Assembly: GCF_006874705.1 (NCBI RefSeq)
Contig: NZ_CP035382.1
Location: forward strand, 3,472,001 to 3,536,000
DNA from: Leclercia adecarboxylata
GTDB taxonomy: Bacteria > Pseudomonadota > Gammaproteobacteria > Enterobacterales > Enterobacteriaceae
Reading direction: 5' to 3'
Length of the DNA: 64,000 bases
The notes beneath the pieces are model-generated. The model was not told the origin of the DNA. It made no database searches and worked only from the letters and a program-made list of their open reading frames with translations. Positions 1 to 9,820 of this stretch are shown here, one piece after another (positions within the stretch are counted from its first letter, which is position 1; the number at the start of each line of letters is the position of its first letter). The position numbers were made by a program, and so were the translations under genes.

Positions 1-132
1 CAACCGGAACATCGCGAACTGGCCGAATCCCTGCGCCTCAATGCCGATGTCCACGTCCTGTTAATCAGCACAGAAGGAGACACCTCCCCGGACATCTATG
101 AAGAGATCGTCTGGTTTGGCCGTAACGGTTAA
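1..132 (+). CDS. dpaL: Diaminopropionate ammonia-lyase, C-terminal part
   Basis: The window opens inside this reading frame, so only the last 43 residues are seen. They contain the segment LLISTEGDTSPDIYEEIVW, which matches the C-terminus of the PLP-dependent 2,3-diaminopropionate ammonia-lyases (YgeX of E. coli, DpaL of Salmonella). These fold-type II enzymes convert D- or L-2,3-diaminopropionate to pyruvate and two ammonia in the cytoplasm. The catalytic lysine and PLP-binding parts lie outside the window. A permease and two M20 amidohydrolases follow on the same strand, which suggests a catabolic operon. The assignment rests on a short tail and on context; the position near pncB agrees with what I recall of Salmonella dpaL. 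Confidence 0.82.
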   Translation, partial: QPEHRELAESLRLNADVHVLLISTEGDTSPDIYEEIVWFGRNG

Positions 133-249
133 TCGCCCCCGGTAATAGCAAGAGGGTCATTTTACCTACCCTACAGGCCCTCGGTATGGCACGCGTTCTG
201 ACAATAAAACATACGCGGTATCGCGTAATGCACAGAGAGAACATGACCG

Positions 250-1536
250 ATGAATAGTGAAAATGCTGTTACAGAAAGAGGATGTAATCCCGCAAAATGG
301 CATAGCGAAGATACCGTCTGGGTACTTGGCCTTTTCGGAACGGCAATTGGCGCCGGAGTGCTGTTTCTGCCGATAAACGCCGGAATTGGCGGCTTCTGGC
401 CACTGCTGATCGTTTTCGTCCTCGCCTTTCCCATTACCTATCTGGCACACCGCGGGCTGGCGCGATTTATTTACTCGTCGACTACCCCGGAAAGCACCAT
501 TACCGATGCGATAGGGGAGCATTTCGGCGCGCTGGCCGGGAAGGTATTTACCGTTATCTATTTCTTCGCCGTCTATACCATTCTGATTATGTATGCGGTG
601 GCGATAACCAATACCGCGCAGAGTTTTATCACGCATCAACTGGGAATGGCGGAGCCGCCGCGGGCGCTGGTGGCTATAGGACTGATCCTCGGGCTGATGT
701 TTATCGTCCGGCTGGGGCAGCGGTTGATCATGCGGGTGATGAGCGCGCTGGTTTACCCCTTTATTCTCTCGCTTATTTTTATGGCGCTGTTTCTGATCCC
801 TCACTGGAACGGAGCGATCCTGCATACCCTGAATCTCAGTACGGTGGGTGACGGGCACGGCATGTTATTGACCCTGTGGATGACATTTCCGGTGCTGGTG
901 ATGTCCTTTAACCACTATCCGATTATCTCCCCGATGGTGGTGCGCCAGAAGCAGCGCTACGGCCTGGCACTGGCCGAGCATAAATGCGGGCAGATCCAGC
1001 GCTACGGGATCCTGTTGATGACCCTGGTGGTACTGTTTTTCGTGCTGAGCTGCGTGTTAAGCCTGTCGCCGCAGCAGCTGGCGGAGGCAAAGAGGCAAAA
1101 TCTCTCCATCCTCTCGTACCTCGCTAACCAGTTTGATACGCCGGTTATCGCCTGGCTGTCACCGATTATCGCCTTTGTCGCCATTACAAAATCCTTCCTC
1201 GGCCACTATATCGGGGCCTATGAATCGCTGCGCGATCTGATCGTTGAAACCGCCGGCGCGCGGGGTAAAAAACCGGCCATCCGCTCTGTTGACGCCGCGA
1301 TCCTGATTTTTATGGTGCTGACCTGCTGGTTCGCCGCTTATAAAAACCCCAGCATCCTCGGCATTATTGAATACATCAGCGGCCCCACCGGGGCGGTGAT
1401 CCTCCTGCTGTTACCCATGTACGCCATCCATAAATTACCCGCGCTGGCGCCGTACCGCGGCAAAGCCAGCAACGTTTTTGTCACCCTGATTGGGCTGATT
1501 ACCGTATCCGCCATTTTTTACGGCATGTTCCAGTAA
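250..1536 (+). CDS. HAAAP-family amino acid/proton symporter (SdaC/TdcC/DlsT type)
   Basis: A 428-residue inner-membrane permease of the hydroxy and aromatic amino acid permease family. The first membrane segment carries GTAIGAGVLFLPINAGIGG, the family's signature, which is nearly the same in serine transporters SdaC and DlsT (YhaO). About eleven hydrophobic segments follow. The ATG used has only a weak purine stretch (GAGAGA) 9-14 bases before it; an ATG seven bases upstream runs into a stop at once. It lies between the diaminopropionate lyase and two amidohydrolases. I infer that it imports the pathway's amino acid, perhaps a diaminopropionate derivative. Family assignment is firm, substrate is not. 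Confidence 0.9.
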   Translation: MNSENAVTERGCNPAKWHSEDTVWVLGLFGTAIGAGVLFLPINAGIGGFWPLLIVFVLAFPITYLAHRGLARFIYSSTTPESTITDAIGEHFGALAGKVFTVIYFFAVYTILIMYAVAITNTAQSFITHQLGMAEPPRALVAIGLILGLMFIVRLGQRLIMRVMSALVYPFILSLIFMALFLIPHWNGAILHTLNLSTVGDGHGMLLTLWMTFPVLVMSFNHYPIISPMVVRQKQRYGLALAEHKCGQIQRYGILLMTLVVLFFVLSCVLSLSPQQLAEAKRQNLSILSYLANQFDTPVIAWLSPIIAFVAITKSFLGHYIGAYESLRDLIVETAGARGKKPAIRSVDAAILIFMVLTCWFAAYKNPSILGIIEYISGPTGAVILLLLPMYAIHKLPALAPYRGKASNVFVTLIGLITVSAIFYGMFQ

Positions 1537-1559
1537 CCACGATCAATAGCGAGATTTAT

Positions 1560-2798
1560 ATGCATCATTATCTACAGATTAACGGCCAACGGCTTATCGA
1601 TTCTCTGTTCGCTCTTGGCGAATGCGGCGCGCTGGAGGGTGGGGGTGTCTGTCGCCTCGCGGCCACCGCAGAGGACAAAGCGGGCAGAGATTTTGTTGTC
1701 GCCAGAATGAAGGCCCTGGGGCTGGATATCAGTGTTGATGCGATCGGCAACGTTACCGGCGTGTATGCCGGGGAAGAGGCGCTGCCTATAGTCATGATGG
1801 GTTCGCATATTGATACCGTCGGCACCGGTGGCCTGTATGACGGCAACTATGGCGTCATGGCCGGGCTTGAGGTGATTGCCACGCTGCAGGAGGCGGGGCT
1901 CCGTGCCAGGCGTCCGCTGGCGGTCACCTTCTTTACTAATGAAGAGGGGGTGCGCTTCCAGCCCGATATGATGGGCAGCGTGGTGTTTGCCGGAGAATAT
2001 CCGCTGGAGGCAGCGCTGGCGGCGAAAGATCGCGAGGGCATTACCCTTGACGAGGCGCTGCGGGCGATTGGTTACAGGGGCGAACGCAGGCCTGGCGATA
2101 TGTCGGTGGATAGCTACGTCGAACTGCATATTGAGCAAGGGCCAATCCTCGACAAAGAGGGAACCGATATCGGTGTGGTTACCGGGGTGCAGGGGATCTC
2201 ATGGCAGGAACTTACCCTGACGGGCGTCTCCAATCACGCCGGTACGACGCCGATGTCTATGCGTCACGATGCCGGTCTGGCGGCAGCAAAAATCGCCGTC
2301 TTTGTCCGTGAACTGGCGCTGAACCTCGGCGGCGATCAGGTCGCCACGGTGGGGCATATTAGCGTCAAACCCAATCTGATTAACGTCATTCCCAACCAGG
2401 TCGTGATGTCGGTGGATCTACGCAATACCGATAACGCGGTCTTAAAACTGGCCGAACAGCAGCTGGCGGACTTTATCGCCACAACGGCCCACGACGAAGG
2501 GGTAAAAATTACCAGCCGTTCGCTGGTACGTTTTAATCCGGTTATTTTTGCCGATGATATCGTCAACGCCGTGGAAGACGAGGCGAAGCGTCAGGGCCTG
2601 AGCGCACGACGGCTGCCGAGCGGCGCAGGCCACGATGCGCAGTTTATGGCCTCGGTGTGTCCGGCCGGGATGATCTTCGTCCCCTGCGTCGACGGCATCA
2701 GTCATAACGTCAACGAACATAGCGATCCCAAAGACCTGATTGCCGGTGCCAACGTGCTGCTGCAGGTGGTTTTACAGCGCGCCCAGCGCCCGGCTTAA
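1560..2798 (+). CDS. M20-family Zn-dependent amidohydrolase (carbamoylase/allantoate hydrolase type)
   Basis: A 412-residue cytoplasmic metalloenzyme of the hydantoinase/carbamoylase branch of peptidase family M20, related to allantoate amidohydrolase AllC and N-carbamoyl-L-amino acid hydrolases. Metal-site elements are visible: GSHIDTV (His83), YDGNYG (Asp94), TNEEG (Glu128/129), HIEQGP near 192-197, and a C-terminal SHNVNEHS. Known members split the ureido group of N-carbamoyl amino acids into CO2 and ammonia. It starts 23 bases after the permease stop, so the two are probably co-transcribed. Next to a diaminopropionate lyase, I infer a carbamoylated diaminopropionate such as albizziine as a possible substrate; nothing in the sequence proves this. 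Confidence 0.88.
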   Translation: MHHYLQINGQRLIDSLFALGECGALEGGGVCRLAATAEDKAGRDFVVARMKALGLDISVDAIGNVTGVYAGEEALPIVMMGSHIDTVGTGGLYDGNYGVMAGLEVIATLQEAGLRARRPLAVTFFTNEEGVRFQPDMMGSVVFAGEYPLEAALAAKDREGITLDEALRAIGYRGERRPGDMSVDSYVELHIEQGPILDKEGTDIGVVTGVQGISWQELTLTGVSNHAGTTPMSMRHDAGLAAAKIAVFVRELALNLGGDQVATVGHISVKPNLINVIPNQVVMSVDLRNTDNAVLKLAEQQLADFIATTAHDEGVKITSRSLVRFNPVIFADDIVNAVEDEAKRQGLSARRLPSGAGHDAQFMASVCPAGMIFVPCVDGISHNVNEHSDPKDLIAGANVLLQVVLQRAQRPA

Positions 2799-2813
2799 CC
2801 TTAACTGGAGATT

Positions 2814-3980
2814 ATGATGAATCAGGAACAGCTCAAACAGCAGCTTACCGCATGGCGTCACCATCTGCATGCCAACCCGGAAAGCGCCTTTGAAGAGGTA
2901 AAAACCGCGCAGTTTATTGCCGAAAAACTCCAGAGCATGGGGATTGAGGTGCATCGTGACATTGGCAAAACCGGGCTGGTTGGGGTCCTGAAATGCGGGG
3001 AAGGTCAGGGCGTCATCGCGATCCGCGCCGACATCGACGCCATTCAACTGACGGAAAAGGGCGAGATGTCTTATCGCTCGGACACGCCGGAACGCATGCA
3101 CGGCTGCGGTCACGACGGTCATACCTGTATTGCGCTGGGGGCGGCGCAGCTGCTGTTACAGCGGCAGAATTTCAACGGCACCGTCTGCTTTGTCTTCCAG
3201 CCAGCCGAGGAGCCGGGTTACGGTGCGAAGGCGATGATGGCGGACGGGGTTATCGAGCGCTTTGGCATTGAAGAGATTTATGGCCTGCACAATATGCCGG
3301 GCATGAAGGCCGGAACGATAGCCACCCGGGTTGGCGGCATTATGGCCAGCGAAGATAACTTTATTATTCGTATTACCGGCCAGGGGGCGCATGCCGCGCG
3401 ACCGCACATGGCCAAAGATCCGCTGGTGATTGCGGCGGAGATTATTCTGGCCCTGCAAACCATCGTCTCGCGCAACGTCGATCCCAACGTCCCGGCGGTG
3501 ATCTCCTGTACGGAGCTGCACACCGACGGCATCCGCAATGCCATTCCGACCCATGTCGAAATCAAAGGCGATACCCGCAGCGATTCCCCGGAGGTGCAGG
3601 CCCTGCTCGAGGAACGGATGCGCACCATCAGCGAAGCGATTTGCGCCATGCACGGGGCGCAGTGCGAATTTATTTACACCCATGAGTTCGCACCGACCGT
3701 GAACTGGCAGCAGTGTGTGGATGTGGCCGTGAACGCGGCGGTAAACGTGGTGGGCGCGGAGCGGGTGGAGGGCAACGTCGCGCCGATGATGATTTCCGAA
3801 GATTTCGGCGCTTTCCTGCAGCAGGTGCCCGGCTGCTTTGTCTTTTTAGGCAATGGCGATGCGTCGGACCCGCAGGGCAATACGCCGCTGCACAATGCCT
3901 GCTATGACTTCAACGATGAGATTTTACTGACCGGCGCGGAGTATTTTGCGGAGATCGTCAGAACCCGTCTGCCGCTGTAG
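2814..3980 (+). CDS. M20-family aminoacylase/amidohydrolase (hippurate or IAA-amino acid hydrolase type)
   Basis: A 388-residue M20D-type metallopeptidase. It shows the family's motif MHGCGHDGHT at residues 95-104 and FQPAEEPGYGA near 127-137, which carry metal ligands and the catalytic glutamate, followed by the dimerisation domain (GQGAHAARPH near 190-200). Relatives cleave acyl groups from amino acids, for example hippurate, N-acetyl-diaminopimelate or indoleacetyl amino acids. There are two adjacent ATG codons; either fits the CTGGAG ribosome site just upstream. It follows the carbamoylase-type gene by 15 bases and is closed by a strong terminator, so it ends the operon. I infer that it frees diaminopropionate from an N-acyl conjugate. 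Confidence 0.88.
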   Translation: MMNQEQLKQQLTAWRHHLHANPESAFEEVKTAQFIAEKLQSMGIEVHRDIGKTGLVGVLKCGEGQGVIAIRADIDAIQLTEKGEMSYRSDTPERMHGCGHDGHTCIALGAAQLLLQRQNFNGTVCFVFQPAEEPGYGAKAMMADGVIERFGIEEIYGLHNMPGMKAGTIATRVGGIMASEDNFIIRITGQGAHAARPHMAKDPLVIAAEIILALQTIVSRNVDPNVPAVISCTELHTDGIRNAIPTHVEIKGDTRSDSPEVQALLEERMRTISEAICAMHGAQCEFIYTHEFAPTVNWQQCVDVAVNAAVNVVGAERVEGNVAPMMISEDFGAFLQQVPGCFVFLGNGDASDPQGNTPLHNACYDFNDEILLTGAEYFAEIVRTRLPL

Positions 3981-3993
3981 AACAAGGAAATAC

Positions 3994-4020
3994 AAAAGGG
4001 CCCCAGCAGGGGCCCTTTTT
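3994..4020. terminator. Bidirectional intrinsic terminator
   Basis: A GC-rich hairpin (AAAAGGGCCCC, loop AGCA, GGGGCCCTTTTT) with A and T runs on its two sides lies between the M20 gene and the end of pncB, which converge here. It can stop transcription from both directions. Confidence 0.9.
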
Positions 4021-4028
4021 AGCGAAAA

Positions 4029-5231
4029 TCAACTGGCTATTTTAATTTGCGGCAGGTCGAACGCTTTGCGCAGCGCCCGCACGAAGGCTTTGTCATGGCA
4101 GATGGTTTTACCCGGGCTGTCGGAGAGTTTTGCTACCGGCTTGCCGTTACATTCCACCAGTTTAATGACGATATTCAGCGGTTTTACCTGAGGAATATCG
4201 CAGGTCAAACGGGTGCCAATGCCAAAGCCCAGATTGATGCGTGAGGAGAAGTGGCGGTACAAGCCTACCGCTTTTGGCAGGTCGAGGTTATCGGAGAAGA
4301 CCAGCACTTTGCTCATCGGGTCGATGCCCAGCTTCTGATAATGGGCAATGGCTTTCTCACCCCACTCCTGCGGATCGCCGGAGTCGTGGCGCAGCCCCTG
4401 ATAGGCGGTGGCGAACTCCGGGCCGAAATCGCGCAGGAAGGCGTCCATGGTAATACAGTCGGTTAAGGCGATGCCGAGCTGGTTCGGGTATTCCTCAAGC
4501 CAGGCCGCCAGCGCCGCACGCTGGCTGGTCGCCAGTTCCGGGCTGATCTGCTGATGCGCCTGGAACCACTCATGCGCCTGGGTGCCCATTGGCGTCAGGT
4601 TGAGACGGCGGGCCAGATCGTAATTGCTGGTGCCGACAAACCATGGCTCCTGCTGCAACCGCTCAACGATGGCCTGCTGCACCTCGCGAGAGAAACGGCG
4701 GCGGGTGCCAAAATCCATCAGCCGGAAACGCGACATATCCAACGATTCGGTAAGCCCGGCAAAATCAACCAGCTTGTGTTCCAGGTTGGCCAGCGCCTGC
4801 TCAACGCCGGCATCCGGGGAGCGGAAGCGGTGCACCAGCTCGCTGATCACCGCCAGCAGCGGCACTTCCCACATGATCACTTCCCGCCACGGGCCTTCAA
4901 GGCGAATATGCAGCTTGCCGTTATCATTGCTGATCTGGACCTGGGTCGGGTCATAGCGGAAATTCCGCAGCCATTGCAGATAGTCTTCTTTAAAGAAAGG
5001 CAGGCCGGAAAGCCACTGGAATTCATCATCTTGCAGACGAAGATGCTGCATAGCGTCGACTTGCTCACGAATGGCATCAGCATAGATCCCAAGCAAATCA
5101 TCACCACGGCAGCGGAACTCCGCCGCGACCTGTACGTCGTGGTAGTGGTGAAAAACGGCTTGCTGCATATGCAGTTTATACGCGTCGGTATCCAGCAGCG
5201 TATGCAGAACAGGTGAAGCGAATCGAGTCAT
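4029..5231 (-). CDS. pncB: Nicotinate phosphoribosyltransferase
   Basis: A 400-residue enzyme that joins nicotinate to PRPP, with ATP hydrolysis, to give nicotinate mononucleotide in the NAD salvage pathway. It is nearly collinear with E. coli PncB over the whole length, including the ends [19 protein letters not shown] and [17 protein letters not shown]. The frame is open for 16 more codons upstream, but the start chosen gives the family length and N-terminus. A NadR-type operator lies 30 bases upstream, which fits control of pncB by NAD availability through NadR in enterobacteria. It diverges from pepN and is single. Confidence 0.98.
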   Translation of the reverse strand: MTRFASPVLHTLLDTDAYKLHMQQAVFHHYHDVQVAAEFRCRGDDLLGIYADAIREQVDAMQHLRLQDDEFQWLSGLPFFKEDYLQWLRNFRYDPTQVQISNDNGKLHIRLEGPWREVIMWEVPLLAVISELVHRFRSPDAGVEQALANLEHKLVDFAGLTESLDMSRFRLMDFGTRRRFSREVQQAIVERLQQEPWFVGTSNYDLARRLNLTPMGTQAHEWFQAHQQISPELATSQRAALAAWLEEYPNQLGIALTDCITMDAFLRDFGPEFATAYQGLRHDSGDPQEWGEKAIAHYQKLGIDPMSKVLVFSDNLDLPKAVGLYRHFSSRINLGFGIGTRLTCDIPQVKPLNIVIKLVECNGKPVAKLSDSPGKTICHDKAFVRALRKAFDLPQIKIAS

Positions 5232-5260
5232 AGGCGCGCAATAGCATCCTCTCACGGGAG

Positions 5261-5278
5261 CGTTTAGTACAATAAACA
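5261..5278. promoter_or_regulatory. NadR box upstream of pncB
   Basis: CGTTTAGTACAATAAACA differs at one position from the NadR consensus TGTTTA-N6-TAAACA. It lies 30 bases before the pncB start codon, where the NAD repressor NadR acts in E. coli and Salmonella. Confidence 0.8.
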
Positions 5279-5495
5279 ACTATTGAAACCGCTGGAGTAT
5301 ACCCTGTTTAGCGATTTATTGAACCCCGATCACACCATAAGCCTGGTTCAGGGTCGAGTGCATTTCGTGCCGAGTGTTATACAAATGTAGCAAATAGCGT
5401 GTTTGTAACTGAAAAGATGAACATTCTGCATAGCGCGATTTACACAACAGGAATAGACTGACTCGTTATTCGACAAACGATGCAAAAGGTTTTCT

Positions 5496-8108
5496 ATGAC
5501 ACAACAGCCTCAAGCCAAATACCGCCACGACTACCGTGCGCCGGATTACCTGATTAGCGATATCGATCTGACTTTTGACCTGGATGCCACAAAAACCGTT
5601 GTCACGGCGGTAAGCCAGGTGACCCGCCATAACGCCACGGCGGTGCCGCTGCGTCTTGATGGCGAAGATCTGACCCTGGTGTCGGTGCACGTCAACGACA
5701 CCGCATGGACCGACTATAAAGAAGAAAACAACCAGCTGGTGCTCGACAACCTGCCGGAGCGTTTTACCTTACGCATCGTCAACGAAATCAGCCCGGCGTC
5801 CAACACCGCGCTGGAGGGGTTATACCAGTCGGGTGTCGCCCTCTGTACCCAGTGCGAAGCCGAAGGTTTCCGCCACATTACCTGGTATCTCGATCGCCCG
5901 GATGTGTTGGCCCGCTTCACCACCAAAATCATTGCTGATAAAGCTACCTATCCGTTCCTGCTCTCCAACGGCAACCGCGTCGGTGAAGGCGAGCTGGAAA
6001 ATGGCCGTCACTGGGTGCAGTGGCAGGATCCGTTCCCAAAACCGTGCTACCTGTTTGCGCTGGTGGCGGGCGATTTTGACGTTCTGCGCGACACCTTCAC
6101 CACCCGTTCTGGCCGTGAAGTGGCGCTGGAGCTGTTTGTCGACCGCGGCAACCTCGATCGCGCTCCGTGGGCGATGACCTCGCTTATCAACTCCATGAAG
6201 TGGGACGAAGAGCGATTCGGCCTCGAGTATGACCTCGACATCTATATGATCGTCGCCGTCGACTTCTTTAATATGGGCGCGATGGAGAACAAAGGCCTCA
6301 ACGTCTTTAACTCTAAGTACGTGCTGGCGCGGACCGATACCGCCACCGATAAAGACTACCTCGATATCGAGCGCGTCATCGGCCACGAATATTTCCATAA
6401 CTGGACCGGTAACCGCGTCACCTGCCGCGACTGGTTCCAGCTGAGCCTGAAAGAGGGTTTAACCGTCTTCCGCGATCAGGAGTTCAGCTCTGACCTCGGC
6501 TCACGCGCGGTTAACCGCATCAACAACGTGCGCACCATGCGCGGCCTGCAGTTTGCCGAAGACGCCAGCCCGATGGCGCACCCGATCCGCCCGGACAAAG
6601 TGATTGAGATGAACAACTTCTACACCCTGACGGTGTATGAGAAGGGTTCCGAAATCATCCGCATGATCCACACTCTGCTGGGCGAAGTGAATTTCCAGAA
6701 AGGGATGCAGCTCTATTTCGAGCGCCATGACGGCAGCGCCGCCACCTGCGACGACTTCGTGCAGGCGATGGAAGATGCCTCTAATATCGATCTGTCCCAC
6801 TTCCGCCGCTGGTACAGCCAGGCCGGTACGCCGATTGTGACCGTCAAAGACGACTACAACCCGGAAACCGAGCAGTATACCCTGACCATCAGCCAGCGCA
6901 CGCCGCCGACGGCCGAGCAGGAAGAGAAGCACCCGCTGCATATTCCGTTTGCCATCGAGCTGTACGATAACGAAGGCAAAGTGATCCCGCTGCAAAAGGG
7001 CGGTCATCCGGTGCATAACGTGCTGAACGTGACCCAGGCCGAACAGACCTTCGTCTTTGATAACGTCTACTTCCAGCCTGTGCCTGCGCTGCTGTGCGAA
7101 TTCTCCGCGCCGGTTAAGCTGGAGTACAAGTGGAGCGATCAGCAGCTGACCTTCCTGATGCGTCACGCGCGCAACGACTTCTCCCGCTGGGATGCCGCGC
7201 AGAGCCTGCTGGCAACCTACATCAAGCTGAACGTCAATCGTCATCAACAGGGCCAGCCGCTGTCTCTGCCGGTCCATGTTGCGGATGCCTTCCGCGCCAT
7301 TCTGCTGGACGAGAAGATTGATCCGGCGCTGGCGGCTGAAATTCTGACCCTGCCGTCCGCGACTGAAATCGCCGAGCTGTTCGAGATTATTGACCCGATT
7401 GCGATTGTGGCCGTGCGCGAAGCCCTGACCCGTACCCTGGCGACCGAGCTGGCGGATGAGTTCCTCGCCATCTACAACCATCACAAGCTGGATGCGTACC
7501 GCGTTGAGCATGCCGATATCGGCAAGCGCGCGCTGCGTAACACCTGCCTGCGCTATCTGGCGTTTGGCGAAACAGCGCTCGCTAACGAACTGGTCAGCCA
7601 GCAGTATCATACTGCCGACAACATGACCGACGCTCTTGCCGCGCTGGCCGCAAGCGTTGCCGCGGAACTGCCGTGCCGTGATGCCCTGATGCAGGAGTAT
7701 GACGACAAATGGCATCAGGATGGTCTGGTGATGGACAAGTGGTTCATTCTGCAGTCCACCAGCCCGGCCGCCGACGTGGTAAACAAGGTGCGCAGCCTGC
7801 TTGAGCACCGCTCATTCACCCTGAGCAACCCGAACCGCGTCCGTTCCCTGATTGGCGCCTTCGCCAGCAGCAACCCGGCCGCCTTCCATGCGGAAGATGG
7901 CAGCGGCTACCAGTTTATGGTGGAGATGCTGACGGAGCTTAACAGCCGTAACCCGCAGGTGGCGTCGCGTCTGATTGAGCCGCTGATCCGTCTGAAACGC
8001 TATGATGCAGAGCGTCAGGCGAAGATGCGTGCGGCGCTGGAGCAGCTGAAAGGGCTGGAGAATCTCTCTGGCGATCTGTACGAGAAGATCAGTAAGGCGC
8101 TGGCCTGA
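5496..8108 (+). CDS. pepN: Aminopeptidase N (M1 family)
   Basis: An 870-residue cytoplasmic zinc aminopeptidase, the same length as E. coli PepN, with broad specificity for N-terminal residues in the last steps of protein turnover. The substrate-recognition motif GAMEN (MGAMENKGLNVF) and the zinc motif HEYFHNWTGNRV, with the third ligand Glu in LKEGLTVFRDQEF, are intact. The N-terminus MTQQPQAKYRHDYRAPDY matches the family. The 264-base gap to pncB holds both divergent promoters. The gene is followed by REP palindromes rather than a classical terminator. Confidence 0.98.
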   Translation: MTQQPQAKYRHDYRAPDYLISDIDLTFDLDATKTVVTAVSQVTRHNATAVPLRLDGEDLTLVSVHVNDTAWTDYKEENNQLVLDNLPERFTLRIVNEISPASNTALEGLYQSGVALCTQCEAEGFRHITWYLDRPDVLARFTTKIIADKATYPFLLSNGNRVGEGELENGRHWVQWQDPFPKPCYLFALVAGDFDVLRDTFTTRSGREVALELFVDRGNLDRAPWAMTSLINSMKWDEERFGLEYDLDIYMIVAVDFFNMGAMENKGLNVFNSKYVLARTDTATDKDYLDIERVIGHEYFHNWTGNRVTCRDWFQLSLKEGLTVFRDQEFSSDLGSRAVNRINNVRTMRGLQFAEDASPMAHPIRPDKVIEMNNFYTLTVYEKGSEIIRMIHTLLGEVNFQKGMQLYFERHDGSAATCDDFVQAMEDASNIDLSHFRRWYSQAGTPIVTVKDDYNPETEQYTLTISQRTPPTAEQEEKHPLHIPFAIELYDNEGKVIPLQKGGHPVHNVLNVTQAEQTFVFDNVYFQPVPALLCEFSAPVKLEYKWSDQQLTFLMRHARNDFSRWDAAQSLLATYIKLNVNRHQQGQPLSLPVHVADAFRAILLDEKIDPALAAEILTLPSATEIAELFEIIDPIAIVAVREALTRTLATELADEFLAIYNHHKLDAYRVEHADIGKRALRNTCLRYLAFGETALANELVSQQYHTADNMTDALAALAASVAAELPCRDALMQEYDDKWHQDGLVMDKWFILQSTSPAADVVNKVRSLLEHRSFTLSNPNRVRSLIGAFASSNPAAFHAEDGSGYQFMVEMLTELNSRNPQVASRLIEPLIRLKRYDAERQAKMRAALEQLKGLENLSGDLYEKISKALA

Positions 8109-8130
8109 TAGAAAGTTGGGGCCGGTTTTG

Positions 8131-8257
8131 TAGGCCGGGTAAGGCGAAGCCCGCCACCCGGCAATGCTGTGCGGCCTGATGCCCGGTGACGCTACGCTTA
8201 CCGGGCCTACGGTTATGTTTTAGGCCGGGTAAGGCGAAGCCGCCACCCGGCATTTTT
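8131..8257. repeat. REP/BIME cluster after pepN
   Basis: Three REP-type units (TAGGCCGGGTAAGGCGAAGC, its inverted partner GCTTACCGGGCCTACGG, then another forward unit with GCCACCCGGCA) form an alternating cluster between the convergent ends of pepN and ssuB. The outer unit touches the ssuB stop codon. Confidence 0.9.
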
Positions 8258-9023
8258 ATCCGTGCTTTCTGACAGACACCTCATTTGCGCCACGCTTCAT
8301 CACCCGATCCAGCACCTCCGCTTCCAGCTCCGCCAGCCGCACTGAACCCACCCGGCGAGGGCGTGGAAGGTCCACCGTCAGATCCAGCCCTATCTTGCCA
8401 TCCTCAATCAGCAATACCCGATCGGCCATCGCGACGGCTTCGCTCACGTCATGCGTCACCAGCAGCACCGTAAAGCCGTGCTCCTGCCATAGCGAAACGA
8501 TCAGATCCTGCATCTCGATCCGCGTCAGCGCATCCAGCGCCCCCAGCGGTTCATCCAGCAGCAGCAGCCCAGGGCGATGGATCAGCGCCCTCGCCAGCGC
8601 CACGCGCTGTTTTTGTCCGCCGGAGAGGGCGGCAGGCCACTCACCCGCGCGATTGTCCAGCCCGACGGCGGCCAGGGCTTGTAAGGCCTGCGCTTTCCAG
8701 TTGCCTTTCAGCCCCAGCCCGACGTTATCAATCACCGTTTTCCACGGCAGCAGACGCGCGTCCTGAAACATCATTCGGGTGTCTTCCTGGATCTGCGCCA
8801 GCGGGGTATTGCCGGCCAGCAGTTCACCGTCGTTTGGCGCTTCAAGCCCGGCCAGCAGGCGCAGCAGGGTACTTTTACCGCCACCGCTGCGGCCCACCAC
8901 CGCCACAAATTGTCCGGCGGGAATGTGCAGATCCAGGCCGTTGAGAATGGTGTTTTCGCCGTAGCGTTTGGTCACGCCGTTAAGCAGCAGCGGCGTCCCC
9001 TGATTTAAGCGAGCCGTATTCAT
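8256..9023 (-). CDS. ssuB: Aliphatic sulfonate ABC transporter ATPase
   Basis: A 255-residue ABC ATPase that powers alkanesulfonate import. Walker A (GRSGGGKST, about 43-51), Q-loop, signature LSGGQKQR, Walker B LLLLDEP and the H-loop (VTHD) are all present. The length and ends match E. coli SsuB. Its ATG overlaps the ssuC stop by four bases, and it is the last gene of the ssuEADCB operon, which gives sulfur from sulfonates when sulfate is scarce. The stop codon abuts a REP cluster. Confidence 0.96.
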   Translation of the reverse strand: MNTARLNQGTPLLLNGVTKRYGENTILNGLDLHIPAGQFVAVVGRSGGGKSTLLRLLAGLEAPNDGELLAGNTPLAQIQEDTRMMFQDARLLPWKTVIDNVGLGLKGNWKAQALQALAAVGLDNRAGEWPAALSGGQKQRVALARALIHRPGLLLLDEPLGALDALTRIEMQDLIVSLWQEHGFTVLLVTHDVSEAVAMADRVLLIEDGKIGLDLTVDLPRPRRVGSVRLAELEAEVLDRVMKRGANEVSVRKHG

Positions 9024-9811
9024 GCGTGTGCCTCCTTAATTACGTAGGCCGGGTTCCAGCGCAGCCAGCGGCGTTCAAGCCACTGGGCGCTGACATCCGC
9101 CAGTTTGCCGAGCAGGGCGTAGAGAACAATGGCCACTACCACTACGTCGGTCTGCAGGAATTCTCGGGCGTTCATCGCCAGGTAGCCGATACCGGAGTTA
9201 GCGGAGATGGTCTCCGCTACGATCAGCGTCAGCCACATCAGGCCGAGGGCGAAGCGCACGCCGACCATGATCGAGGGCAGGGCGCCCGGCAGGATCACAT
9301 GGATGAACAGGGCGAAGCCGGACAAACCGTAGCTGCGCGCCATCTCCACCAGCCCGCGGTCGATATTACGAATGCCGTGCCAGGTGTTGATGTAGATCGG
9401 GAACAGGGTGCCAAGGGCGACGAGAAAAATCTTCGCCGTCTCGTCGATACCAAACCACAGGATCACCAGTGGGATCAGCGCCAGGTGCGGCACGTTGCGC
9501 AGCATCTGGATGGAGGTGTCCAGCAGACGCTCGCCCCAGCGGGACAGACCGCTGATCAGGCCCAGCGTCAGGCCAATCGACCCGCCGATGGAGAAACCAA
9601 TCACCGCGCGCCAGGAGCTGATCGCCAGATGCTGCCACAGCTCACCGCTGGCGCTCAGGGACCAGAACGCCTCCACAACGCCCTCCGGGGAGGGCAGAAT
9701 GCGGCTCGACAGCCAACCCACGGAGGATGCCAGCTGCCAGATCAGGACAATACCCACAGGGAGCAGCCAGGGTGCAATGCGCAGCAGCCATTTTCGGGAA
9801 GGGTTAGCCAT
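9020..9811 (-). CDS. ssuC: Aliphatic sulfonate ABC transporter permease
   Basis: A 263-residue inner-membrane permease with about six hydrophobic segments and a cytoplasmic ATPase-contact loop ([23 protein letters not shown], residues roughly 158-180), of which the typical EAA-loop glycine is visible. It is the SsuC/TauC type of the nitrate/sulfonate/taurine permeases. It lies nine bases after ssuD and overlaps ssuB, so translation is likely coupled. With SsuA and SsuB it forms the sulfonate importer. Confidence 0.96.
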   Translation of the reverse strand: MANPSRKWLLRIAPWLLPVGIVLIWQLASSVGWLSSRILPSPEGVVEAFWSLSASGELWQHLAISSWRAVIGFSIGGSIGLTLGLISGLSRWGERLLDTSIQMLRNVPHLALIPLVILWFGIDETAKIFLVALGTLFPIYINTWHGIRNIDRGLVEMARSYGLSGFALFIHVILPGALPSIMVGVRFALGLMWLTLIVAETISANSGIGYLAMNAREFLQTDVVVVAIVLYALLGKLADVSAQWLERRWLRWNPAYVIKEAHA

Positions 9812-9820
9812 GCGTTCTCC

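Noticed and set aside
6501..7808. 435-codon open frame opposite pepN
   Set aside because: Shadow of the pepN codons; no start signals or domain.
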